DNA from: Paraburkholderia phenazinium
Lineage (GTDB): Bacteria > Pseudomonadota > Gammaproteobacteria > Burkholderiales > Burkholderiaceae
Length of the DNA stretch: 64,000 bases
Assembly: GCF_900142845.1 (NCBI RefSeq)
Contig: NZ_FSRU01000001.1
Span: 62,001 to 126,000, forward strand
Direction of reading: 5' to 3'
Made by a program: the position numbers and the translations under genes. Shown here one piece after another: positions 16,466 through 25,457 of the stretch; the stretch's first letter is position 1, and every line of letters starts with the position of its first letter. The notes below the pieces were generated by a model. The model did not search any database and was not told the DNA's origin. It was given only the letters and a program-made list of their open reading frames with translations.

Positions 16466-17323
16466 CTAACCGAGCTCAGTCGCGAACAGCGCGTTCAGCA
16501 GGTTCGATGCGGGCCGCTCGGCGAGCCGCGTCAGCGACTCGATCATCTCGACCTGGCAGTCCTGCAGCGGAATCATTCTGATGCGGCGCGACTCGTTGAA
16601 TTCCGCGGACGCGATCACTCCCACCCCCATGCCCTGCGCAATCGCTTCTTCGAGCGCCTCGCGGCCGTCCACGTATAGCACCGGCTCGACCTGTAGCGAC
16701 TGCCGCACCAGCTCGATTTCGAGCAACTGCTGCGTCACCGATTGCGCTTCCCGAAAGATCACCGGCTGCTGCACCAATTCCGCATAGGTCAGCTTGCGCT
16801 TCTTCGCGATCGGACTGGTGGCGGGCACCATCGCGACCAGCGGATCGCGCCGCAACACCCGCGCCTCGAGCCGGCTGTGGACCTGCGGCGCGGCGGTGAT
16901 GGCTGCGTCTACGGTGCTCGACAGCACGCGCTGCATGCACTCGGCGGCATTCGCAATGGACAGCGTCACCACGATGCCGGGGTGCTGCTTGCGAAACGCG
17001 CCGATCAGCTTGACGGCGAGATCGGGCGCGTCCGCCGCGAGCGACAGCGTGCCGGACTCGAGGCCGCTCGCCGAGTCGAGCAATTGCCGGGCCTCGCGCT
17101 CGCAACTGAGCATCTGCCGCGTCACGCTGAAGAGACGGCGGCCGAGTTCGGTCGGCTCGACGCCGCGCGGCCCGCGCTCGAAGAGCTTGACCCCGAAATC
17201 CTGCTCGAGCCGCCGCACGTGGTCCGAAATGGCTGGCTGCGTCAGCGACAACGCCTGCGCCGCCTTGGAGAACCCGCCATGTTCCGCGACCGCGTGAAAC
17301 GCCCGCAATTGCGCGTATTGCAT
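16466..17323 (-). CDS. LysR regulator of aminoethylphosphonate genes
   Basis: 285 aa. The winged helix is at 1-60 (LRAFHAVAEHGGFSKAAQALSLTQPAISDHVRRLEQDFGVKLFERG), followed by a periplasmic-binding-like effector domain (about 90-285). GAGG lies 7 nt before the ATG. It is divergent from phnW with a palindrome-rich 117-bp spacer, the usual layout for a LysR activator responding to 2-aminoethylphosphonate or a pathway intermediate. Effector inferred from context only. Confidence 0.88.
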   Translation of the reverse strand: MQYAQLRAFHAVAEHGGFSKAAQALSLTQPAISDHVRRLEQDFGVKLFERGPRGVEPTELGRRLFSVTRQMLSCEREARQLLDSASGLESGTLSLAADAPDLAVKLIGAFRKQHPGIVVTLSIANAAECMQRVLSSTVDAAITAAPQVHSRLEARVLRRDPLVAMVPATSPIAKKRKLTYAELVQQPVIFREAQSVTQQLLEIELVRQSLQVEPVLYVDGREALEEAIAQGMGVGVIASAEFNESRRIRMIPLQDCQVEMIESLTRLAERPASNLLNALFATELG

Positions 17324-17357
17324 CTGCGCCTCGCCCCATTGATAAGTTTCACTGATA

Positions 17358-17377
17358 TTGACATCGATTATATCGAT
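17358..17377. promoter_or_regulatory. Candidate LysR operator / -35 box for phnWX
   Basis: A consensus TTGACA (17358-17363) overlaps ATCGAT (17363-17368), which is repeated as ATCGAT (17372-17377) three bases later, giving a palindromic dyad. It lies 64 bp before the phnW ATG in the divergent spacer, where a LysR dimer would bind. No good -10 at 17-bp spacing was found. Confidence 0.45.
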
Positions 17378-17440
17378 TTTACCGATGCTCCTGATTTCTA
17401 TACTGTGGCAAGCACTGAGACCTTCATTGGACGTGCAAGC

Positions 17441-18646
17441 ATGGACACCGCAGTCGACTCATCCGTTACCTCGTGCGCCGCGCCCGCGAAAGGCGAGCCG
17501 TATCTGTTGACGCCGGGACCGCTCACGACGGCGCTCTCGACCAAGGAAGCGATGCTGCGCGACTGGGGATCGTGGGACGGCGATTTCCGCGCGATGACGA
17601 CGCAGCTTCGCCGCAGCCTGCTCGAGATCGCCGGCGATACCGCGGGCAACTACGATTGCGTGCCGCTGCAGGGGAGTGGGAGCTACTGCGTGGAAGCCAT
17701 GCTGGGCAGCCTAGTCCCACGCGACGGACACGCCCTCGTGCTGGCCAACGGCGCCTACGGCAAGCGCATCGCGACCACGCTCGGTTATCTGGGACGCCGT
17801 CACACGGTGCTCGACAAGGGCGACTACCTGCCGCCGCGCGGCAGCGAAGTCGAACGCATGCTCGACGCCGATCCGAGCATTACGCACGTCGTCGCCGTGC
17901 ATTGCGAAACGAGCTCGGGGATTCTTAACCCGATCGAAGAGATCGCCGCAGCGACCGCGAAGAAGGGCCGCAAGCTGCTGATCGATTCGATGAGCGCATT
18001 CGGCGCGGTACCGCTCGACGTACGGCATCTGCAGTGCGAAGCGTTTGTCTCTTCAGCGAACAAATGCATTGAAGGCGTGCCGGGCTTTGGTTTTGTCATC
18101 GCCCGCAAGGGCGCGTTGCTCGAGGCTAAGGGCCGCAGTCACTCGCTGAGCCTCGACGTGTACGACCAATGGGACGTGATGAACCGCACGGGGCAGTGGC
18201 GCTTCACGCCGCCCACGCACACCGTCGCGGCGTTTATCGAGGCGCTCCGGCTGCACGCGCTCGAAGGCGGACAAGCCGGCCGGCTGGCCCGCTATGCGCA
18301 TAACCGCGACGTGCTGGTCGCCGGCATGCACGAACTCGGATTCGAACCGCTGCTCGACGCGCACTGGCGCTCGCCGATCATCGTGACGTTTTTTGCGCCC
18401 GCAGATCCCGCGTTCCGTTTCGAACACTTCTACGATTTGATGAAGCAACAGGGGTTCATCATTTACCCGGGCAAGCTGACGGTGGTGGACAGCTTCCGCG
18501 TGGGTTGCATCGGCCAGGTGGATGCGGATGTCATGCGACGCGTCGTCGTAGCGTGCGCTCAAGCGCTGCGCACGATGGGTGTCGAGCACGCGGCTCCGCC
18601 GGGTGTAGCGCTCGAAGAACGTCAGTTGTTGGCGCAACAGGTTTGA
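17441..18646 (+). CDS. phnW: 2-aminoethylphosphonate-pyruvate transaminase
   Basis: 401 aa class V PLP aminotransferase. It converts 2-aminoethylphosphonate and pyruvate to phosphonoacetaldehyde and alanine. LLTPGPLTT (22-30), RDWGSWDGDF (40-49), QGSGSYCVEA (77-86) and the PLP Lys K208 (SSANKCIEG) are characteristic. Start ATG 17441 begins just before the conserved PGPL region; the frame upstream runs antisense to the LysR gene and is not coding. The extended N- and C-terminal tails (about 20 residues each) are slightly longer than the usual 360-370. Followed by phnX. Confidence 0.93.
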   Translation: MDTAVDSSVTSCAAPAKGEPYLLTPGPLTTALSTKEAMLRDWGSWDGDFRAMTTQLRRSLLEIAGDTAGNYDCVPLQGSGSYCVEAMLGSLVPRDGHALVLANGAYGKRIATTLGYLGRRHTVLDKGDYLPPRGSEVERMLDADPSITHVVAVHCETSSGILNPIEEIAAATAKKGRKLLIDSMSAFGAVPLDVRHLQCEAFVSSANKCIEGVPGFGFVIARKGALLEAKGRSHSLSLDVYDQWDVMNRTGQWRFTPPTHTVAAFIEALRLHALEGGQAGRLARYAHNRDVLVAGMHELGFEPLLDAHWRSPIIVTFFAPADPAFRFEHFYDLMKQQGFIIYPGKLTVVDSFRVGCIGQVDADVMRRVVVACAQALRTMGVEHAAPPGVALEERQLLAQQV

Positions 18647-18740
18647 AACCGGCTGGCGCGCCAAGGCGCACGGCAGGATACCAACGGCAAATGGCGGCTA
18701 ACAGACAGCGCGTCGTCGCCGGGATACTTCTCAGGATGTG

Positions 18741-19550
18741 ATGTCAATGAAGCACGTAAAAGCGGTGATTTTCGATTGGGCCGGTACCGTGGTCGATTAT
18801 GGTTCGCTCGCCCCGATGGGCGCGTTTGTCGAAACGTTTGAGCAGTTCGGCGTCTCGATCACCATCGACGAAGCGCGCGGACCGATGGGCATGGCCAAGC
18901 GTCCGCATATCGCGGCGCTGATGGCGCTGCCGCGGGTGGCTCAAGCCTGGGCGGACAAGTACGGCCACGCGCCAGGCGAGCAGGATATCGATGCAATCTA
19001 TGACGTCTTCGTTCCGAAGAACATCAAGGTGGCAGCGAGCTATAGCCAGGTGATTCCGGGCGTCGCCGAGGTTGCGACGGCCTTGCGTTCCGAGGACATC
19101 CGCATCGGCACGACGACCGGCTATACGCGCGAGATCATGGCCGAAATCACGCCGGGCGCGGCGGCGCAGGGGTTTTCGCCGGATAGCCTCGTTTGCACCG
19201 GAGATACGCCGGAAGGGCGTCCTTCGCCGTACATGATCTACAAGACATTGCCGCAACTCGGCGTGTGGCTCGCAAAGAATGCGATCAAGGTCGACGATAC
19301 CGAAGTGGGCATTGAAGAAGGCATCAATGGTGGGACGTGGGCGGTGGGCGTGGCCGTGAGCGGCAATGCGTTCGGTATGGCCGAAGCGGATGTGAAGGCG
19401 CTGCCCGCCGATGAGTTTACGCGGCTGCGTGCAGCAGCGGCGCAACGGTTGACCGCCGCGGGTGCGCATTATGTGGTTGATAGTGTCGCGGATCTGATGC
19501 CGGTGGTGTATGACATCGAGGGTAGGCTGGCGCGTGGGGAGCGGCCTTAA
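18741..19550 (+). CDS. phnX: Phosphonoacetaldehyde hydrolase (phosphonatase)
   Basis: 269 aa HAD-family enzyme. It cleaves the C-P bond of phosphonoacetaldehyde to acetaldehyde and phosphate. With ATG 18741 the nucleophile D12 and A14 (FDWAGTVVD) and the Schiff-base Lys K53 (GMAKRPHI) fall at the same numbers as in the Bacillus cereus enzyme. ATG 18747 is an alternative with better Shine-Dalgarno spacing. It lies 94 bp after phnW in one operon, and together they release phosphate, carbon and nitrogen from 2-aminoethylphosphonate. Confidence 0.95.
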   Translation: MSMKHVKAVIFDWAGTVVDYGSLAPMGAFVETFEQFGVSITIDEARGPMGMAKRPHIAALMALPRVAQAWADKYGHAPGEQDIDAIYDVFVPKNIKVAASYSQVIPGVAEVATALRSEDIRIGTTTGYTREIMAEITPGAAAQGFSPDSLVCTGDTPEGRPSPYMIYKTLPQLGVWLAKNAIKVDDTEVGIEEGINGGTWAVGVAVSGNAFGMAEADVKALPADEFTRLRAAAAQRLTAAGAHYVVDSVADLMPVVYDIEGRLARGERP

Positions 19551-19572
19551 GGGCGTGCGAAAGCCTCAACCA

Positions 19573-19992
19573 CTACAGCCGGCTCAATTTGAGCATCGCT
19601 TCCGACGCGTCTATCAGCGCCGCCTGCTCCGCATCGGTCAGCGTAGTCGCGATAGCATGTTCCAGCCAGATACGCCGAGCCCGCATATCTTCGGCAAACA
19701 CCGCTTTGCCGAGCGCGGTGAGCTCGATGGAAATTTCACGCCGATCCACCTCGCTCCGCGTTCGCACAATCCAGCCCTTTGACTCCAGGTCGCCAATCAG
19801 ACGCGTGAGCGACTGCGGTTGAAGCCGCTCTTCGGTCGCCAGTCGCCGCGCCGGCATAGGCCCGAGCCGGCGCAGCGTGCCGAGAATGCTGATTGCCGGA
19901 AGACTCGGCGCCCCCTGCGGCCGTTCCGCGCGCAAGCGCCTCCCAAGCGCCATGACGCCGCGGAAGATCAAGGTTGTCTGTTCGCTTTTCAT
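19573..19992 (-). CDS. MarR family regulator
   Basis: 139 aa. The winged helix reads LPAISILGTLRRLGPMPARRLATEERLQPQSLTRLIGDLESKGWIVRTRSEVDRREISIELTALG, with the wing DRREISIEL. It is likely a repressor of the divergent FUSC transporter, sensing an aromatic acid. ATG 19992 gives standard length; open frame upstream overlaps the operator region. Ends 22 bp from the convergent phnX stop. Confidence 0.87.
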   Translation of the reverse strand: MKSEQTTLIFRGVMALGRRLRAERPQGAPSLPAISILGTLRRLGPMPARRLATEERLQPQSLTRLIGDLESKGWIVRTRSEVDRREISIELTALGKAVFAEDMRARRIWLEHAIATTLTDAEQAALIDASEAMLKLSRL

Positions 19993-20004
19993 ACGACGAT
20001 ATAG

Positions 20005-20017
20005 TACGCTTTGCGTA
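20005..20017. promoter_or_regulatory. Candidate MarR operator
   Basis: TACGC-TTT-GCGTA is a perfect 5-bp inverted repeat in the 67-bp spacer between the divergent marR and FUSC genes. Position and size fit a MarR dimer site controlling both promoters. Confidence 0.45.
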
Positions 20018-20059
20018 TCATTAATCAAGCGTCGCACCTCACGAAGGAAGTCACGCTCA

Positions 20060-21145
20060 ATGAACGGAAAGGCACATCTCGTCGAAGCGCTGCGCTGGTC
20101 GACAGACACCGAAGTGAGATTGATCGATGCGGTCATCGCTAGCGTCGGTATGGCAGGACCCGTGCTGCTTGCGACAGCAGCGGGTCACCCTTCTCTGGGC
20201 CTGGCGGCATCGCTTGGCAGTCTGATGATTGGCGCCGTGGGAACCACGTCAAGCCTCCGCACTCAAGTAAAAGAACTCGCTTGGGTTCTTACGCCCGCCG
20301 CCCTCGCTTCCGTTGCGGCGACTCTTCTAGCGGGGCAGGGTTGGCAGACCGATGCGGGCGTGATGGCATTGGCCTGCCTCGCGGCGGCAATCGGCGGGTA
20401 TAGCAGACCGCTGGCCGTCGCCACGACGCGCTTTATCCTGTTCCTGATCATGGTGTCCCACGCGGTGGCGGCAACCTCGCATCCTGTCGACCTGCTCGCT
20501 CTGATTGCAACAGGCGCTTTATGGACAACGATGTTGAATCTCCTGCTTGGCACAGTGGAGCGCGTGCGGCGGCGCACTGACCTGGCCGGCAGCACTCACG
20601 CGCCACTTACGACGGCCGGGATGCCCCCGACGGCCACCCAACGATTCAATAGATGGAGAAAATCGCTAACCCGTTTGTCCGGTTGGCAATACACACTCAG
20701 GCTGGCGTTATGTTTTGGTGCTGCGTGGTGGTTGCGCGCGTTATGGCCACACCATCACTTCTACTGGATCACACTCACCGTGGCGATATTGATTCGTCGT
20801 CAGATCGAGGTACTTCCCATTCAGGCGACGCAACGTGCAATCGGCACTGCATGCGGCGTATTGGCCGCCAGTCTGTTCCTCGCACACAGACCGTCGGGCT
20901 TTGGTCTGGCGTTGGCAATCGCGCTGCTGTCGGCCGCGCGACCGTTGCTAAAAGTCAGCAACTATCTGGCCTACTCAACGGTGATGACGCCGCTCGTCAT
21001 CTTGATCCTGGGTAGCATCGAACCGCTCGATGGCGGTGTGGTCCGCGATCGCCTGGCAGCGACCCTGCTTGGCGTCGCCTTGGTGGTTGCCACCAATTTT
21101 GGCTTGAGGCGGCTCGCAACACCTCAACTCTTGCCGGGCCGCTAG
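20060..21145 (+). CDS. FUSC-family inner-membrane protein (aromatic acid/fusaric acid efflux type)
   Basis: 361 aa with two blocks of membrane helices (about 25-170 and 215-350), the FUSC-like arrangement of AaeB/FusC-type exporters. The hallmark LYWPHHHFYWITLTVAILIR-like segment appears around 225-245. No periplasmic adaptor or outer-membrane factor is adjacent, unlike full AaeAB systems. ATG 20060 has a GAAGGAAG site 10 nt upstream; longer in-frame starts would overlap the marR gene. Probably repressed by the MarR protein. Confidence 0.8.
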   Translation: MNGKAHLVEALRWSTDTEVRLIDAVIASVGMAGPVLLATAAGHPSLGLAASLGSLMIGAVGTTSSLRTQVKELAWVLTPAALASVAATLLAGQGWQTDAGVMALACLAAAIGGYSRPLAVATTRFILFLIMVSHAVAATSHPVDLLALIATGALWTTMLNLLLGTVERVRRRTDLAGSTHAPLTTAGMPPTATQRFNRWRKSLTRLSGWQYTLRLALCFGAAWWLRALWPHHHFYWITLTVAILIRRQIEVLPIQATQRAIGTACGVLAASLFLAHRPSGFGLALAIALLSAARPLLKVSNYLAYSTVMTPLVILILGSIEPLDGGVVRDRLAATLLGVALVVATNFGLRRLATPQLLPGR

Positions 21146-21175
21146 CGCCGTTAGTATTCTCGATCCGCACAATGA

Positions 21176-21208
21176 AAAATCCCGCCTGAGACACGCAGGC
21201 GGGATTTT
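21176..21208. terminator. Bidirectional intrinsic terminator
   Basis: AAAATCCCGCCTG (21176-21188) pairs perfectly with CAGGCGGGATTTT (21196-21208) around a 7-nt loop, with T-runs on both strands. It terminates the FUSC gene and the convergent porin gene. Confidence 0.93.
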
Positions 21209-21246
21209 TTATGCAGATGCCCTCGTGTGGACCACCAGGCGCAAGC

Positions 21247-22419
21247 TTAGAACTTGTGACGGATACCGACCATGCCCATCGCTTGCTTGTTGGTCGACGC
21301 ATCGTTGCCGAAGTCGCCCATCGACGCGACCGCGGCCACCACATCGCCCGACGTTGCGCTGATGGTATTGCCCGATGCCTTCTGGTAACCGGCCAGCACG
21401 TAGATGTCCGTGTGCTTCGACAGGAAGTAGTCGGCGCCGAGACTGAACTGGTTATACGCAACCGTGACGTTGTTGCCGTTGCCCTTCGTGTAGTCGTAGC
21501 CTGCGCCGACGATCGTCGCGGGCGTCAGCTGATAGTTCACGTAGACCTGACCGGTGTTGAATTTCGTGTTGTTCTGGTTGCCGAACGACGTCGTGTAGTT
21601 GTTGTACTGCACGTTGCTATACGACACGCCAAACGTGAAATTGCGGAACACATAGTCGCCTGCGGCGCGAATGATCTGCATCGAGTTCGCCGACACGAAC
21701 CCGCCGGTAATGGCTTCCGAATCCACAGCGAAGCTCGTCGCATCCGGGTTCAGGCCGTCGAACGTTGCGGCGGTTCCGTGGTCGCTGTTGGCGTGGAAGT
21801 AACCCGCGGCGAAACCAAACGGACCGTGGTTATACGCAAGCGCGGCGGCGTACGTCTGACCGCTTGCCGTGCTGCCCGGCACACCGCCGAACGCGTACAT
21901 CGCCGATGCCTGCAGCCCCGCATAGTTCGGCGTGGTGTACTTGATCGAATTGTTGGTCCGATAACTATTGTCGTAGTTATCCATATCGCCCGGCGTCGCG
22001 AAGGTCGGGCCGAAGGTGTCGTCGTTCGTCAGCGGCTGGATCAGGTCGATCAGCGGATCGTACTGACGGCCGAGAGTCACCGTGCCCGTGTTCTCGCCCG
22101 ACAGGCCGACCATTGCGGTGCGGCCGAACATGCGCTGTCCCTGACCAAGGCGGCCGTTGTCGACGTTAAAGCCGCTTTCCAGCTTGAAGATGGCCGACAG
22201 ACCACCGCCCAGATCTTCCGTGCCCTTCAAACCCCAGAGGTTCGGCGACAGATTGCCGGCGGCCAACTGGAACGTTCCGCCCGAGTGGTTCGCACCTTGC
22301 TGGTTGCCGAAGTAGGCAATACTCGTATCGATCGCGCCATAAAGCGTGACGCTGCTTTGTGCGTGAGCGACCGACGTCATGGCCGCGAGAGAAGCTAAGG
22401 CAAGAATTGTTTTTTTCAT
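21247..22419 (-). CDS. Trimeric outer-membrane porin (Burkholderia OpcP-type)
   Basis: 390 aa, general diffusion porin of the beta-proteobacterial Porin_4 family. Signal peptide 1-20 (ends SVAHA-QS). The mature start SSVTLYGAIDTSIAYF, the NLWGLKGTEDLGGGLSAIFKLE block and the constriction-loop LGRQYDPL segment are typical. The C-terminus ends GIRHKF with terminal Phe, needed for BAM recognition. Alternating amphipathic strands continue throughout. Long upstream region (629 bp) suggests complex control. Confidence 0.95.
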   Translation of the reverse strand: MKKTILALASLAAMTSVAHAQSSVTLYGAIDTSIAYFGNQQGANHSGGTFQLAAGNLSPNLWGLKGTEDLGGGLSAIFKLESGFNVDNGRLGQGQRMFGRTAMVGLSGENTGTVTLGRQYDPLIDLIQPLTNDDTFGPTFATPGDMDNYDNSYRTNNSIKYTTPNYAGLQASAMYAFGGVPGSTASGQTYAAALAYNHGPFGFAAGYFHANSDHGTAATFDGLNPDATSFAVDSEAITGGFVSANSMQIIRAAGDYVFRNFTFGVSYSNVQYNNYTTSFGNQNNTKFNTGQVYVNYQLTPATIVGAGYDYTKGNGNNVTVAYNQFSLGADYFLSKHTDIYVLAGYQKASGNTISATSGDVVAAVASMGDFGNDASTNKQAMGMVGIRHKF

Positions 22420-23048
22420 GAAAATTTATCCGAGTAAAGATACTGGTCTGGATTTGCTATCCTGCGAGTTCACTCGCGAACCGAACGTTTGAATCCGTTT
22501 GAAGCCTTTTTCCCGGGGAAAATATCTTCCGGATACACACCACCTGATTTCATCCGGTTCGATCGGCTACTGCGGCGCAAATATATATGATGGCGCGATG
22601 TTAAAAGATCGATTCATATTGAAATTCTAATTTTCAGAAAGTTGAAAAACCTGCAGGCTATATGTGGAAAGGGCAAGAGGCAATTTGACTCACCCTTGTT
22701 AATTGTTTTTTTGGCCTGTGTTGGTTGATTGCCACATGCCGATCCATCTGATGAATGGGCGTTGATCGGCGAATTCTCTTCCCACATCCCGATACTGCCG
22801 GCGTCAAATATTCATTCAAGCGGAGCATTGCCTCGCGACGGACGATTCATTCTCCGCGGGGGTATTAATTGATTGCCAGCATGACTATTGAAGGCCGTCG
22901 CAGTGCCCGCCATTGCGTCTGATTAATGGTGAGGTGCTGCCGCGCCATGCACGCGCTCCGGGTTGGCGACAAAAAACGGCGACGCTAGAATCGATCGCCT
23001 TGGCATCTGCCAGGCGCCGGCCGGTTCACACGCTGTCTAGGAGCTAAC
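22420..23048. promoter_or_regulatory. Long AT-rich region upstream of porin and LysR
   Basis: 629 bp between the divergent porin and LysR genes. GCGAGT-tc-ACTCGC (22464-22477) is a perfect 6-bp hairpin about 45 bp before the porin ATG, likely in its mRNA leader. GTTTGAA is repeated at 22488-22494 and 22498-22504. The stretch 22560-22720 is markedly AT-rich. No ORF or known RNA was recognised, but it is a plausible place for a porin-regulating small RNA or several promoters. Confidence 0.4.
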
Positions 23049-23957
23049 GTGGAAATCAAGTGGATCGAGGATTTCATCGCGCTCGCGCAGCACCAAAGCT
23101 TCTCGCGAGCCGCCGAACTGCGCAACGTCACCCAGTCCGGGCTCAGCCGGCGCATTCAGGCGCTCGAACAGTGGATTGGCGCTGAGTTGATCGACCGCAG
23201 CACTTACCCGCCGACGCTCACGCCAGCGGGCCGGCTCTTCCTGGAAGCCGCCGAAGATATAGTCGGCAAACTGTTCGACACGCGCGCCATCATTCGCAGC
23301 GAGCAACGCATGCCGGGAACAGGACTGCAGATCGCCGCCGGTCACGCCCTTTCGGTTGGCTTTGTCCCCGACTGGCTGCAATCGCTGCAAAGCCGCTTTA
23401 GCGGGCTGCGGGTGCGCATCGTGCCGACCAATGTGCACGACTCGATTCTGATGCTGGTCAACGGCAACTGCGAACTGATGCTCGCGTATGAGCACCCTGA
23501 CCTGCCCCTGCACCTGGACGCCACACGTTACCCTCACCTCACCGTCGGGCGCGACGTGTTCCTGCCGGTGTGCGCGCCGAGCCAGCGCTCAACGCCCTCA
23601 TTCAGGCTGCCCGGGACGCCGGGGCGTCCGCTGCCGCTGATCGGCTATAGCGCCACCACCTACTTCGCCCGCTGCCTGCATCTGCTGCTGCATCGCGCGA
23701 GCAAGAATCCCGCCTTGGTTCCGCACTTCGAATCCGACATGGCCGATGTGCTCAAGAAACTCGCGCTCAATGGCGAAGGCATCGCGTGGCTGCCGCGGAG
23801 CCTGATCGAAGCCGAACTGGCTAGCGGCACGCTCGTGGCCGCCGGCGATCGCACCTGGCAACTCGATCTGCAACTGCGGCTGTACCGCGATCGAAACAAC
23901 GACATGCCACTGCTCAAAGACCTCTGGGAGTATCTGGAGTCCCGCACCGAGGCCTGA
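23049..23957 (+). CDS. LysR regulator of the adjacent transporter/racemase operon
   Basis: 302 aa starting at GTG 23049, fixed by AGGAGC 7 nt upstream. The helix-turn-helix (1-62) reads WIEDFIALAQHQSFSRAAELRNVTQSGLSRRIQALEQWIGAELIDR, followed by an effector domain (about 90-300). It is transcribed in the same direction as the symporter 216 bp downstream and probably controls it; the effector may be aspartate, glutamate or a dicarboxylate. Confidence 0.87.
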   Translation: MEIKWIEDFIALAQHQSFSRAAELRNVTQSGLSRRIQALEQWIGAELIDRSTYPPTLTPAGRLFLEAAEDIVGKLFDTRAIIRSEQRMPGTGLQIAAGHALSVGFVPDWLQSLQSRFSGLRVRIVPTNVHDSILMLVNGNCELMLAYEHPDLPLHLDATRYPHLTVGRDVFLPVCAPSQRSTPSFRLPGTPGRPLPLIGYSATTYFARCLHLLLHRASKNPALVPHFESDMADVLKKLALNGEGIAWLPRSLIEAELASGTLVAAGDRTWQLDLQLRLYRDRNNDMPLLKDLWEYLESRTEA

Positions 23958-24173
23958 CACACGGCGAATGCCCGTCTCCGCGACCTATGCGGCTGCCGCA
24001 TAGCGCGATGTCAAGGCCGCATCACGTTCATTTCTGTCGTCTTTAGTATCCGTCCAAGTCTTCTCCGTACGGTGATCCACGCCTACGGAAAGACGAAGCG
24101 CACGCACGTCTCCTGCTAAAGGAGGATGTGCCCGGAAGGACACCTGGACTGGTCGACGAAGAAAGGGACCATT

Positions 24174-25457
24174 ATGAAAAATCGCCTCACGCTCTATATT
24201 GCCGTCGGCATGGTACTCGGCGTCGTCGCCGGTTACGTGTGCCACGCGAGCGCCCCCGACGCCGCTGCAGCAAAAGCCATGGCCGGCAATTTCTCGATCA
24301 TCACCGATATTTTTCTGCGGCTCATCAAGATGATCATCGCGCCGTTGGTGTTCGCCACGCTCGTTTCGGGCCTGGCGGGCATGGAGAGCGGTCAGGATGT
24401 CGGCCGTATCGGGCTACGCACGGTTGGGTGGTTCGTCTGCGCGTCGCTGGTCTCGCTCGCCTTGGGGCTCGTGCTCGCCAATGCCCTGCAACCGGGTGCC
24501 GGCTTGCACATGGTGGCGAGCGGCAGCGATGTGAACACCGGACTCAATACGGCCGGGCTGAACTTCAAGGACATCGTCACGCACGCGTTTCCGACCAGTC
24601 TGCTCGACGCGATGACGCGCAACGACATCCTGCAGATCCTCGTGTTCTCCCTGTTCTTCGGCCTGGGGCTGGGCGCGCTAAAGCACGATGCGCGCGTCAA
24701 GGTGGTCGTGCAAGCGATCGACGGCATGGTGCCCGTGATGCTGCGGCTCACGGACTACGTGATGCGCGTCGCGCCGTTCGGTGTGTTTGGGGCGATTGCA
24801 TCGGCAGTGACGCTGCGTGGTCTGGGCGTATTGCTGACCTACGGCAAGTTGATTGGTTCGTTCTACCTGGGTTTGGTCCTGTTGTGGGCGGCGCTGGTTG
24901 GCGTCGGCTATCTGTTTCTGGGCAAGCAGGTGGGAGCGCTGCTTAAGGCGGTGCGCGAACCGGCCATGCTGGCATTTTCGACCGCCAGCAGTGAAGCCGC
25001 TTATCCGCGCCTGACCGAGCAACTCGAGAAGTTCGGCGTCGACAAGAAGGTGGTCGGCTTTACGCTGCCGCTCGGCTACGTGTTCAACCTCGACGGTTCG
25101 ATGATGTATCAGTCGTTTGCGGCGATATTCATCGCTCAGGCCTTTGGCATCGACATGCCGCTGTCGCAACAGATCTTCATGCTGCTGGTGCTGATGCTGA
25201 GCAGCAAGGGCATGGCCAGCGTGCCGCGCGGCTCGGTCGTAGTGGTCGCCGCTGTTGCGCCGCTGTTCCATTTGCCCGCCGAGGGTGTAGTGATGGTCCT
25301 TGCTATCGACCAGATTCTCGATATGGGGCGCACAATGACGAACGTGATCGGCAATAGCGTGGCGACCGCGGTGATTGCAAAGTGGGAAACGCGTCGCAGC
25401 GACGTCAGCGCCGCTGCTATTACGGAGTTCGAACAACTTCAGAGCGAAGTGCAATGA
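24174..25457 (+). CDS. Dicarboxylate/amino acid:cation symporter (DAACS family)
   Basis: 427 aa GltP/DctA-type secondary transporter of the inner membrane. It carries glutamate, aspartate or C4-dicarboxylates with H+ or Na+. About eight helices plus two hairpins. The HP1 serine-rich motif is FSTASSEAAYPR, TM7 reads VFNLDGSMMY, and the TM8 region MGRTMTNVIGNSVA holds substrate-binding residues. In GltP/GltPh the Asp-Arg arrangement selects amino acids, while DctA differs; the RTMTNV form leaves the choice open. ATG 24174 follows AAAGGGA. Its stop overlaps the racemase start (ATGA), so the two are coupled. Confidence 0.9.
   Translation: MKNRLTLYIAVGMVLGVVAGYVCHASAPDAAAAKAMAGNFSIITDIFLRLIKMIIAPLVFATLVSGLAGMESGQDVGRIGLRTVGWFVCASLVSLALGLVLANALQPGAGLHMVASGSDVNTGLNTAGLNFKDIVTHAFPTSLLDAMTRNDILQILVFSLFFGLGLGALKHDARVKVVVQAIDGMVPVMLRLTDYVMRVAPFGVFGAIASAVTLRGLGVLLTYGKLIGSFYLGLVLLWAALVGVGYLFLGKQVGALLKAVREPAMLAFSTASSEAAYPRLTEQLEKFGVDKKVVGFTLPLGYVFNLDGSMMYQSFAAIFIAQAFGIDMPLSQQIFMLLVLMLSSKGMASVPRGSVVVVAAVAPLFHLPAEGVVMVLAIDQILDMGRTMTNVIGNSVATAVIAKWETRRSDVSAAAITEFEQLQSEVQ

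Noticed and set aside
16742..17440. In-frame N-terminal extension of phnW
   Set aside because: It runs antisense through the LysR gene and lacks any similarity; PhnW proteins begin close to ATG 17441.
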